From Vanilla planifolia (Eukaryota; Streptophyta; Magnoliopsida; Asparagales; Orchidaceae), in contig JAIUJO010000291.1 in assembly GCA_023846275.1 (NCBI GenBank), forward strand, positions 587,978-651,977: a stretch of 64,000 bases of DNA, in the 5' to 3' direction. Both the position numbers and the translations under genes were made by a program. The notes beneath the pieces are model-generated. The model had not been told where the DNA came from, made no database searches, and was given only the letters and a program-made list of their open reading frames with translations. Numbering within the stretch: the first letter of the stretch is position 1; each line of letters opens with the position of its first letter. Positions 45,301-60,298 of this stretch are shown here, piece by piece.

Positions 45301-48061
45301 AGATATGAACACACTCTCTCACACACATATAAACACATGCATATGCACGTGCACACACAGGTGCACACACATGTAGACTATATACACACACACGCACACA
45401 CACTCATAAACACCTAGACACAAATGTGCAAAAACAGACACACACATGTACATAGACTCACATACACACACAAACACATGCACACACACACACACAACTC
45501 TTCACACACATGAACACACGTGCATACACATTTTGATATACACCCATATACATAAACACTGATAAAGATGCACACACACATGAGCACACATAAACATGCA
45601 AGCACACATGCACACACATATACAGACGACCACACACTTGTCATAAACACATGCACACACACATGTATAGACACATATGCATGCACATAGACACATTAAA
45701 AACATGCAAAAAAAGACATATGTTCATGTACATACACACATGCACAAACTTACACACACACACACACTCACTCGCACAAGCACAAAAAACACACCCACGT
45801 GCATGCACATATACAAACATGTATATGCATGCAAACAAATACAAACATAATCACGCACAAGCACACACACCCACATCGACACACTCATAGACATCTACAT
45901 ACAGGCTTATATGCACTCAAACTCACACACAAACTTGTAGAAGAACACATGTATAAATTGCACGTGCGCATGCACACTCGTGCAAACACAAGTAGATGCA
46001 CGCACAAACACACACACTCATATGTGCATGCACACACTTATGCACATGCGTATACTCACACACACATAAGTGCATACACACATGCACAAAAATGCACACA
46101 CACATACAAATAAATAGGCACACACATAAGAAAACATAAGCATACACACTTACACACATCCTTGCACAAACAGAAGCACACACATGTAAGCACATGTAGA
46201 ATAACATATATGCACTAGGGTGCATGCACACACACACACACATAAACACACATGTTCCTATGTGCACACACACATGCACATAGGTGCACACACACATCTA
46301 GGCACACGGACACATATACATAGATGTGTGCATGCACACACACACACACATATGCACATGTGTACACATGCATTCCCATACACATATGTAGGTACACACA
46401 CGTATGCCCTCTTATATATACACATGTTGGCACACTCTCACTTATGCACACATACAAATGCACATGCATGGACCCACACATACACAAGCACACACACACA
46501 TGAACACACACCCACACACACACACACACAAATGAATGCACACAGGCTCACAAAAACACATGTATAAAAAAATACACACTGATATAAACAAAAACTCATA
46601 TACAAACATGTACAAGTACATGCATGCACATACATAAACTTTTAGATGCAAAAACAAGCTCATGTGCACATACTCACACTAGCACTCATACATATGCATG
46701 TAAACATGCAAAGACATGCAGAAACACACATATAGACATACACAAGACCATGCATACACTTGCATACATACAGGTACACACATGCACACAAACATGAACA
46801 TACACACACAAGCACATATTCATACACATGCACATGCATGCACACATACAAATACACACCCACACCCACCTACATACACATGGATGCATGCACCAATACA
46901 CCCACACTCATGCACAACATGCACATCCACACAAATGCCTACACATGCACACACACACACATACACAAACTTGTCTTTGCATACACACATATGCACATAA
47001 GCACACATTTACAAAGATGCACTCATGCATACCCACACAAATATGTGCACACAAATACACACACATATGCACACAAAACATGCACACATACAAACACAAA
47101 CACAGAGACATGCAAGCACGCATGCATACACCCACACAAAAGCACACATAATTAGGCATATTCACTCACATACATATGCACGCACATACACATGTATGTA
47201 AACACTTGTACACGTATGCACATTTGCACACACAGATAGATGCACGCACATGTACCCGTGAAAATATACACATCAACACTCACATGAAAAGATAGAGGAA
47301 CACACACAGGTGCACATGCAAGCACATATGCCCCCACACACATACAAGTAAACTCATGTACAAGCACACACACATATGTGCACACACTTGTAGATGGGCA
47401 CACACAAACATAGACACATGGACAAGCATGTACATACACATGCACACAGACTGTTGCACTTACACACACAAGCACTTATATACACACACACATATACATA
47501 TGCACTCACCAAAAAATGTGCACAAGTACATGCAGACATGTATACACAAACAAATGAGCACACACACATATAACAACATATGCACATAGAAAAACACACA
47601 TGCATTCACCCATAAATACACTCACATGGATAACACACACATGCTCTCATGCACACACATGTATGCACATGCACACACTTATGTACTCACATACACATGT
47701 ACACACACATACCCACACACACTAATGCGTATGTAAACACACACAATCACACACATACATCCAATTAAATACATACACTCATGCACATATAGAAACACAC
47801 ATGTTAATGCACACGTATGCACACATATCCACCTACATCCAAGCATATCGACACACATGTGCATGCAAATAAACACACACAATATATATGAAAACACATA
47901 CATGCACACATGCTTGTATAGGAACACACATACACACACTGGCACACATACATATATGCACAAATACATGCATAGGTTCTTGCACACACATAGGCACTCA
48001 CACACACACACACATGCACACACATGCACATGCACCCATGCACACACACATGCATGCACAT

Positions 48062-48129
48062 GCATATACATGTTCATGTACACTCACATGCACATGCATA
48101 TACATATTCATGTACACTCACATGCACAT
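48062..48129. repeat. 34-bp tandem repeat, 2 copies
   Basis: Copies 48062-48095 and 48096-48129 differ at one base (ACATGTTC against ACATATTC). Confidence 0.94.
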
Positions 48130-49170
48130 ACACACACATGCACACACACAAGCACACATGCATGTGCATATGTTGGCATGCACACGCACCCACATGAAGA
48201 CACAAAAAACATGATAACACACACAGATGAGTAGGTACACACGTGCACACACTCACATACAAGCATGTGCATACGCTCACATAGACACACATGAACAACC
48301 ATGCACACACACACTCACACAAATGAACTCGCACACACACAAATAGACAAACACATATGCACATACACACACACACACATCCATGCATGTATGTGTAGGA
48401 ATAATTGAACACATAGACACACACATGCATAAGCATACAAACATACACACAGACACACATTGAAAAACACTCGCCCAAAGGCATACACACACACACGTAA
48501 GCATGCATGCATACACACGCACATGCACTTACACACGTGCTAATAGACACACATCTAACTATGAATAAATATGCACACACATGCTCATGTGTATGCATAC
48601 ACACACTCTCATGTATGCATTCATACTTAAATGCACATTCCTAGGAAAACCTATGCACATTCACATGCATGCATGAATACACACGCACACAAAAGCACAC
48701 ATACATGAGCCTATGCATCTTCATACATGCACACAAACACACCTAAATGTGTAGACAAGAACATGTTCACACATATGCACAATTACAAAAACACATACAC
48801 TCAAAGCTGCCCACACACAAAAATGTGTATACACATACACACATATACACATGTTTGAATGCACAAACACAAATGTGTGTATGCACTCACACATGGATAC
48901 ACACACATGCAAACACACATATACTCACACACACACACAAACATGCAAACATGCAAACACACATGCATATGCACACTAACATGTGCACATGTAAATGTAT
49001 GCACACTCACACACATGTGCATGCACAAACACAGGTGCGCATATACACATACATGCACATGCACGCATACATGTACATGTACACACACAAGCTAAACATG
49101 CACACACACATACGTTTACATGCAGCTCCATACACGACATGCATAATCATGCATACACATGCCCACGCAC

Positions 49171-49255
49171 ACAAGCATGGAAGCATGTTGTAGCATGTGT
49201 ACATGCACACACACACAAGCATGGACACATGCTCTGGCTACGTGCACACACAACC
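49171..49255. repeat. Diverged 44-bp tandem repeat
   Basis: ACAAGCATGG at 49171 and again at 49215 begin two similar segments. Each then runs through ATG-rich words (AAGCATGTTGTAGCATG against ACACATGCTCTGGCTACG) into GTGYACATGCACAC-like sequence. The likeness is partial, so this is probably an older duplication. Confidence 0.5.
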
Positions 49256-51050
49256 ACACACATATACTATACATTCCTATGCACATACACACATGCACAC
49301 ACATATATGCACACACATACACACATTCACACATACACACATACATGAACATGCACACAAGCACAAGCTTATAGATGCATGTACAAACACATACATGCGC
49401 CCACAATCACACATTCTCACACACACACACTCACATGAACACACACAAACATATGCACACATGCACATATACACGCTCACACAAACACACACACACATAC
49501 CAACACACTTGCCTAAACATTGTCACATGCACAAAAATACATCTGCATGTGCACTTGCTCACACACATGCATACGAACAAGCATAGTATGTGTGTGCATG
49601 CACACAAACTCATTGTATAAAAGACATACACACATAGGGACACACATTCATAAAAATAGACACATGCACACACACACTCATACACACACACATGCTCATG
49701 CACTCATACACACACACACATGCATAATCATATACATGGACACACACACATGCACACATATGCAAATACATGTTGCAACACACATATATTCCTAGGTGCA
49801 CACACCAATTCACATGCATACACATAAACACACACACATTAGTACACACACAAACACTCATACCCATATGGTTGAAAACATACACACATGGATCCACACA
49901 CACACATATACATATGTACACATAGACATACACATACACACACATGCATGCACATGCATACAAATACAAACCCAAAGACACTGACACATACATCCACTCT
50001 AGAATACAAACGCACACACCACTAGACACACGTGCATGCACACATGCATGGAAACACACTTACACACCAACACACATGCATAGAGTGACACACACACGCT
50101 CACACTTGCAAGCACATAGCCACACACACACTACACACACATAGAGGAGCTTAAATGCATAGTCATACATGCAAACCACACACAAGAACACACACATTTG
50201 TAAGACACACATGCACACACAATCACTTGCTTACAAAACCATACACATGTGCACACATAGATAAACACACATGCACATCAACACACGCATACACATGTAC
50301 ACACATAGATAAAACACGAGAACAAACACATGGATATGGATAGACATGGACACATACCATATGCATATGTAAGCACATGTGCACTTAAATACACTAACAC
50401 CCAGCGACTTGTACACACATGCATGCACAAACACACACACACCCACATGTACAGAAATGTAGAAAGGCACATACAGGCACACACAATCACACACACACAC
50501 ACACTCACACCCACTTACACATATGTACACACACATGGACAAATACACATGCAAACAAATACATGGATGCATGCACCTACACACATATATGAACATGCAT
50601 GCATGCAAACACACCAATACCCACACACATATGCACACACACAAACATGCACGCACATGCACAAGACACACATATGGAAGCACAAATAGGTCGATATGGA
50701 TATTCACACACCCACACATGAATAGACAAACAAAAATGCATGCACACATAATCAAATATGCACTCATGTAGATGCACAGACACATACACCCACCCACATG
50801 CACATCCACATAAATGCAAAACTAACTATGCACATATGCATGCATGCATGCATACATAGATGCATATGAGAACAACTACACACACATAAGCACACTTATA
50901 CATATACATTGACACACACAATCATGCATACTCACAAACATACACACACACACACACACCCCTACAGAAACATGCATGTATGCACACATAAATAAAAACT
51001 CACTAACATACACATAGATACAGAAGTACATACACACACATGGACATGCT

Positions 51051-51110
51051 CAAACGCTCATGGACTTGCACATTAACGACTGACAACACAGCCACACCAC
51101 AAATAATGGC
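51051..51110. other. Higher-complexity island
   Basis: This stretch contains CAAACGCTCATGGACTTGC, ATTAACGACTGACAACACAG and ACCACAAATAATGGC. It has three CG-free tetramers in a row that do not fit the CA register, plus two CG steps, which are rare here. It may be older non-repeat DNA caught in the array. No coding or RNA feature is recognised. Confidence 0.5.
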
Positions 51111-53830
51111 ACACACACATACATACATGTATGCACAAACACATGCACACAAGCACGTACATAGTTGTGCACAATGAGCACACACTTGTGCACATGCATG
51201 CCCATGCATACACACTGACGCATATCCATGCATGCACATGCTCACAAATGCACTCACACATACATATCTATACATGCATGTACATCTTACATGCAGGCAC
51301 ATGCACACATCTACAGATGAGCACACACATACAAACTCAGACATGTAAACACATGTTCACAAACATGCATATGCACTTGCACACACATGGACATGCACAC
51401 ATGCATGCACACACACAACACAACGACCCACAAACTGCATATGCATGCATATAGATACATGTAAGTATGCACCCACACTCGAATACATACACATATGCAT
51501 GCTCTCTCACACACACACACATAAACACACAAACACACAAGTATACACACATGTAAAACCAAAAACACACACACATAAACTTTGGCATTTGCATACACAC
51601 ACACACAAGTATATAGTCATGAACACATTGGCTCACATATGCACATGCACACACACACACATGCATACAAACACAAATGCACATAGACCCAAAAAAGCAT
51701 GCACATAAAAACATGCACACACATACATGCACATACACACAAGCACACTAAGCATACACACATACACACACGTGCATGCACATGCACAAGTGCATAAACA
51801 CTCACATGCATAGGCACACACACACACACATGCATGTAGCTTATACACACCTACATGGACACATATGCACATATATGCAGACATGCATACATACATATGT
51901 ATACATGCATGCACACACACATGCACAAACATGGCACACAACATTCACATACATGCACACATGCTGCAACATAGACTCACATCCATGCATGCACAAATAT
52001 GACCATTCATGCACACATACACACACAGATGCATATGAATAGAAAAAAGCAAACAAAAACAAAATAGATGCACACATATATGCAAACTTGCACATGCTTA
52101 GGAACTCACACATGCACATAGATGCACACACATGCACACCCTAATACACACACTTGCATGCACAAATAGATGCACATGCACACATGCACACTTCTAAAAA
52201 AATAGATATGCAAACACATGTGCATAGGTACACATTCATACGCACAAGAATGTATTCACACGCTTGCATGCACACGTAACCAAATACAGCCATCCATGCA
52301 CACAAACACATACACACATACTCACATGCATACACAACCACACACATGCATGCACAAATACACACGTAGACTTGCGCAAACACACAACACTTTGACATGC
52401 ACCCAAACACTCCTAAACAAATGTACAAACACACAGACACAAACAAAACCACACAAGCATAGACACACTCAGACACATACACACATGTACATGCACATAT
52501 GCACACAAAACACAAGCACAATTGTACATATTCACAACCACACACATCCACATACACATACGAACATAACCATACACATACAATCACACACACACATGAA
52601 CACACACACAAACACATGCACTCACATGCACACATGTACACTCATACACACACATGCACATGCATACATATAGACACAAACACATGTGCATGTACTCACA
52701 CACACTAGCACACACTTATGCATATACCTACCCAAATACTGACACATACATGAAAACACATATGCTTGCACACTAGCCCACAAAAATGCATACACATGTA
52801 TATATATGCACGCACTCAACAAATAAAGTCACACACAGATCGTCACAAACATTCATAAAAAGGGAGACACACACATGCATAATCACATACATGAACATGT
52901 ACATATGCACACATACATAAACACATGCTATCACACACATATATGCTTGGGTTCAAAGACATATGCACACAACCACACATAAAAGCATACGCATAAACTC
53001 ACACATATAGACAAGCACATAAGCACATGCACAGGTACCCACACACACAAGAACATACGTGTACTCGAATATGCATTCACACATGTACACACATGCTCAC
53101 ACATGTATGTCACCAAGCACATACACCTCTAGATAAAAAAGTCGCACACACACACACAAATGCAAAAGCAAAAAACACACACATCCACACATGCAAACAC
53201 ATAAAAATAAAACCAAACACACTCGTACAAACACACATACACACACATTCATGTAGATGTACACAAACCCACATGCACATGTACACTAACACATAGACAC
53301 ACACACATGCGCATGCATACTAGAAAACACACATGTATACACATGCTTGCATATAGCCACTCTTATGCCCACACATGCACACATACACACACACCAAGGA
53401 GCACAAATGTATAAACACACTTGTAAACACAGGCACAAGCACACTTGCACAAATGCACACATATGAATACACAGTCATGCACACGTACTCACATACACAT
53501 ACAATTACACACCTACACCCACACACAACCACACACATGCACACACACACACATATGTACATACAGACACACGTACACTCATATGCACACCCACTCACAC
53601 ATGACACACACACATGCACAAAACAACTAGCTAACACACACATGCACACACAAGTGCATGCATGCACACACAAGCACATCCACATGCTCATGCACACTTA
53701 CTCATACACATAGTTACATATGCATGGAAACAGAAAGCCATGCACACATGTGCATGCATGAAGACATATACACATATATGCATGAACATATGCACATAGG
53801 CATGCAAACATGCATAACAAGCACACACAC

Positions 53831-53890
53831 ACACATACACACATGTACATACATGCACACACACATACACACATGTACATACATGCACAC
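53831..53890. repeat. 30-bp tandem repeat, 2 identical copies
   Basis: Copies 53831-53860 and 53861-53890 are identical, each ACACATACAC, ACATGTACAT, ACATGCACAC. The length is the same as the unrelated unit at 7741. Confidence 0.95.
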
Positions 53891-56800
53891 ACACATGCAT
53901 ATTCACAAGCATGTATATGCTCACAAACATCCCCACACATGTACATACACACACACATGCCCACACACACACATACACCAACCATGTATAGACATGCATA
54001 CAAATATGCACACACAAATATGTATGTATGCATAAACACATGCATGTGCACACACTTAAATACATATGCATATGCATGCACACACACACAAAAGAGCACA
54101 CAAACACACAAGTACACACATGTAGAACCACACACAGGCAATGATGCACATGCTCAAAAATACTCACACATGCATACACGTGTGCACACATATAAAAACA
54201 TGCACATAGACACACACATACGTGCTCACACATGCATATAAGAAAACACATGTACATGCCCATGCACACACACACACTCATGTGCATATACACACACATG
54301 ATCACACACACAAAAATGTACACACACAGAAATGCACATGCACTTACATTTTGATACACATATGCACACATACACACACACATCCACACATACACATGCA
54401 TACACACGTACACAAGCTTACACATGCATGCATGCACGCATGTACACACCCTTGCAGACACACACCCACACATATACACATAAGCACATAAATATACAAG
54501 CACACATGCATGCATGCAAACACTTACATATGTGTAGCCACATAAACACGCATTCATGTATGCACACAAATGAACATGCACATATTTATATGCACAATCA
54601 TTAACAAACAAATAAATACTGATAAGTACACATGCTCACATACGCACAAACATGCACATGCATAGGCACTCACACATGCACACACTCATTTGTACACCTA
54701 CACACATGCTTGCATGCACACACACATACATACTCATGCACAAACACATATGCAAACACGTGCACATTCACATATAGACATGGACAAACACGTACTCACA
54801 CACATTCATGCACAACTACACAAACATAGACATGAACATCCATACACACACACAAACAAATGAACACATACATGCACTCACATGCACGAACACATAAACT
54901 CATTCATATGGACCCCCACACACATAAGCAGAAACATGAGCTCAAAGACACACAAACATAACTACACATGCACAGTCATACAGAAGCACATACACACATG
55001 CAAGCACACATGCACACACTCACAACCACATGCACACACACATAACCATGCACACATAATTATACATACATGAATATGCACACACACACACACATAGGCA
55101 AACATGTACATGCACCCCCAAACACACATGCTTATCCGAACACACATGCATATGCACACATGCACATGCATATACATGCATAAAAAGACATACCCACAAG
55201 CGTGTTGACACGACCACATGTGCTCACATCGCAAACATGCACATATAAAGACTTGTATAGACACATATGTGCACCAATGCACACACACATGTATACAAAC
55301 ACACACACATGCATATGCACATGCACAACACACATACACATAGTCACATGTACACACTTAAGCAAACACACACACATATTGACGAATGAACATCCACATT
55401 CATACAAACACATAGGCATTCATGCACACATACAGGCATGCACATGCATATATAATGGAAGAAAGCACGTACACACACACATCCACTCACATACACACAG
55501 ACATGCACAAAAGAAACGTTTACATGCTCACACACACATAAATGTACAAACACATATACACAAACATACACATGCATGCATGGATGTACACATGCACAAA
55601 TACAAAGATGATATACACAAACACACACAGATATGCATGCATGAATTCATACACACACACATAAATATAGATAGATAATCACACACATACATATGCACAA
55701 GAACATGAACACATGAAAACACACACAAATGAATGCTCACACACACATTACATGCATGCACACACAGACACGCACACATTCATTCTCATACACATGGACA
55801 CACTCAAGCACACATGTAAACAAGTTCACACAAACACACAAACAAACACTCACGTACACATACACATATAACACACATAGGAGCACTCTAATACACACTC
55901 ATATTAACACACACAAACACATTCACACATATACATGCACTTGAATAAACATGCACACATATGCACATACACAAACAAAAACATGCACCCACCATAGTCA
56001 CATGCACCCACTCGCACACACATGCACGCATGCACAGTCATGCATGCACATGAATTTATGCACACATGTACACAAGGAGACATGCATACATGCCTAGGCT
56101 TATGCAGATGTGTACACATGCATACAAACACATGTATATTTCTTACACACATAAACACACATACAAACACATACATCTACACCCATAAGCATGCAAGTGC
56201 ACTCACACATGCTTACACGTAGACATCGGCACTCACATACAACATACATACAAACATACACATCTATCTATGCACACATACACACATGCAAAGATACACA
56301 AGTACACACAAACAATTAGATATGCACACATCAAATACATGCACATGCAAACACATGCACATACACACAAACACATATGCACACACAAATGCAAACGTGC
56401 ATGTGTGTGCACTCACACACATGCACACACCCACACACACACATTAACACATGTGCACGCAATTACATAAACATCATATAGAACAAACACACATATATGA
56501 GCACATGCTCATGCACAGGCACTAGCACACAAACACACACACACACACACTTAGAGACATCTGCACGCATGCATGTACATACACAAGGACATGCATATAT
56601 ATGTACACACATGCACAAACATGCATGTATATGCACACAAATGCATGCATAGAAACACAAGCACACTCATGCTTATTCACACACACATAGACATGCTCAC
56701 ACATACATACCCACACATACATACCCACACTCACATGCACATAAGTACACAAGTAAACATGTACACATAAACACACAAACACACAAACACACATGCACAC

Positions 56801-58594
56801 ATGCATGTGTATCCATGCATGCATAAATGAACAAACATACACAAGTGTATGCATACACACACAAAAAAAGATGCACGCACAAATACAAATGCATAGACAT
56901 ACACACACAAAAACACATGAATACAAACGCACACATAGATACATGCATACACAAATAAGCAATCATACAAAGATACACAAATTTATACAAGTGCACACAA
57001 GTATGTGTATTATTACACATGAACACAAATGCATGTGCACATAGACACACACACACACATGCACTTATGCACACAAACATTGATGCACATACATATGTAC
57101 ACACAAACACACACGCACACACATGAATGCACGCAGATGCACACATGCATAAACATAAACATAAATACACATGCACACACCAATGCACACATACACAATC
57201 ACACATACATGTAGGCACACATGCACACATGCACCTAGACACTCACACACACACACATGTGCATGCACATACACACACCGATTCACACATGTACACATCC
57301 ACACAAATGTATGCACACTCAAGGAAATAAGCACACATGCACATGCATGCACATTCACACTTGAAGACATGCACACGCACACACAAAGACACATGTGCAT
57401 GCATATGCATACATGCAAAAACACATGAAACAAGCCACACACGCTTGTAAACACATGCAAATGCACCCATACATGCACACACACATGCACATGCATGTAG
57501 ACACACACTCATACATGAGGACATATAGACACACATGCATACACACACACACATATCGACATACAAGAATGCATGTATGTGCACACACACACACACACAC
57601 ACGCATACACACACCCTTAGACACATGTGTACACACACCTTTATATGGATGCACACACACAATTCTAAACAAACACATGCAAACATGCACACACACCCAC
57701 ACAGACACATGTACACATACATACACATATAGGCATGCATATGCACAACAATGCATATAGATGTGCACACACACATATGTATGCACACACGCACACACAC
57801 ACAAGCATATGCACAGACACTGGGAACAACCCACAAATATACACACAAGCACAGATGCATATATGCAAACATAAGCAAAACATAAGCATATGCATGTGCA
57901 CACACACATACACATGCACTCAAAAGAACATAAACCTGCACACACACACACACATAAATACATATATATAGACAAAAATAGACACCAATACACACTCACA
58001 TGTATACACACATATGCACATGAACACACACAGGTACATTCACACAAACACACATGCTTGCATGCATGCACATGAATGCACAAACTAGCGCACACATGCA
58101 CGCACCTATACACACGCACAATAATGCACACATACACACCTATGCACATGCACCCACATGGACACACCCACTCCCACATACACATACCTATGTGCACACA
58201 CACATAGTCACACACACACACACACTCATGTATACATGCACATGTACTTACACATGCATGAAATGAACATAAGTAGGCATGCACACACACATAAATGCAT
58301 GGATGCACATACAAATGCACATGAACACTTACATACACATAAACATACAAAAAATATGAAGTACATCAACATACACACATGTACATGCATATACAAATGC
58401 ATAGACATGTGCACACACTCACATGTACGAGCACAAGCATACACATGCATGCATGCACATACTCAGACCTTGAAGCATATATAAATGCACACATTTACAC
58501 ACAGGCATATGCACACAATAGAACACATAGACACATGCACACAACATGCACACACACCCACATTCACATACATATGCACAAATGCACACAATCA

Positions 58595-58800
58595 CTGTGT
58601 ACACACATAGATGCGTGCATATTCATCCACATGCTCACAGATTGTCCCACAGCTACACACATGTATAGTTGCACACACATGCCCAAACAACACACAAATA
58701 CACATGTACACAATCGTGCATCCACTTGTACATACACAAGCACACCCAAGTTTGCACACACATTCTTTAACACATAGGCACACATGGTTGCATAACACAC
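58595..58800. other. Higher-complexity island with TTG-rich words
   Basis: Words such as CACTGTGTAC, CAGATTGTCCCACAGCTAC, CCCAAGTTTGCAC and CATTCTTTAACACATAGG occur within about 200 bp, more than in typical array sequence. It ends in ACATGGTTGCATAACACA (58784-58801), a phrase almost repeated at about 21050-21067. No gene is recognised. Confidence 0.45.
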
Positions 58801-60266
58801 ACACACATACACAAATGCATACACACAATCACATGCACACACATGCACAGACACATGCATACTCATCCACCAACCTAAGCACACTTACACTCAAGCACAC
58901 ATGTTTGTAAACATTAATGAATGCATTCACACATGCATGCATCTACACCCACACACACAGAAGAACACATGAACATACAAGTACCTAGACACATACTACC
59001 ACAAACACCAACACACATATGCACACCTACAAAAACATGCATGCACACCTATGAACATATGCTCATGCACATGCACACATACACACATGCACACACACTG
59101 ATAGAAACACATGCTCACACATGCACATGCAAACATATGCATAAAAACACAAACACACAAGTGGGCACACACATACATACATAGACATACATGCATTTAT
59201 ACAAATGCACACACACAAAATCTTGCACATAGATAGGCACATGCTCATATGCATACACGCATACACATGAAGAAGCACATGCACACACATAGCTGCTTGC
59301 ACTCAAGCACACATGCACACACATAAGCATGCACACATTTGCACACAAAATGCAAATGCACACACAAGAAGATAGATGCACACTCAACTTCACTCGCATG
59401 CATGCTCACAACCATATGTGCACATGCATGAGGATATAGATACACACACATACATTCACATCCACATAAACACATGTAGACACACAACAAATCACTCACA
59501 CACATGCACACACACAAACAAGTGCACATGCATGCACATACACTCAAACACATAAGCAAAAGAACATGTGCATGCTTGCACAAACACATGCACATGCACA
59601 CATGTGAATAACCCACACACACGCATGCACACATAAACATACACAAACATGCACGAAGACACACATGATCACATGCAAGAATATGCACACACTTGCACAC
59701 ACTCGTGAACACACATACATGTCTGCATACACACAAGCACACACATATGCACGAACATGCACACTCGTATGCAAACAGACATGCACACATGAAGACACAT
59801 GCAAACACTTGCCATGCACACACATACACATGAAAACCTACAGGTACACATGCACATGCATGCACACAACCACACATGCACACACACACACAACCATGCT
59901 CACACAGACATACATATGTGCTACTACACATACATACATGCTCACACAAAGAATCACATGCACAAATACACATGCCCAGAAACTCACAGACTCACATATG
60001 CATGCAGATGTATGCAAACCCACACATAAACACACTTTTACCCATGTGTGCATGCACATACACATACACACACACATGCATAAGTAACTGAGCACATGCA
60101 CACATGCATGTACACACACATGCAAATAAACACACACAAGCACACATATTTACACATGCATGCATACATAAGTGCATGAACCCATATACACAAAAACACA
60201 AACATGTAGACACACACATACAAATACACATAGATATACACATACACAAACACATATGTACACATA

Positions 60267-60298
60267 CACACAAATACACATGCACACAAATACACATG
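60267..60298. repeat. 16-bp tandem repeat, 2 copies
   Basis: CACACAAATACACATG occurs twice in direct succession (60267 and 60283). Confidence 0.85.

Noticed and set aside
57355..58350. 331-codon minus-strand open frame, Cys/Val-rich
   Set aside because: The peptide is a direct readout of TG/TA repeats, with no domain, no codon bias change and overlapping equally long frames on the same strand and the opposite one.
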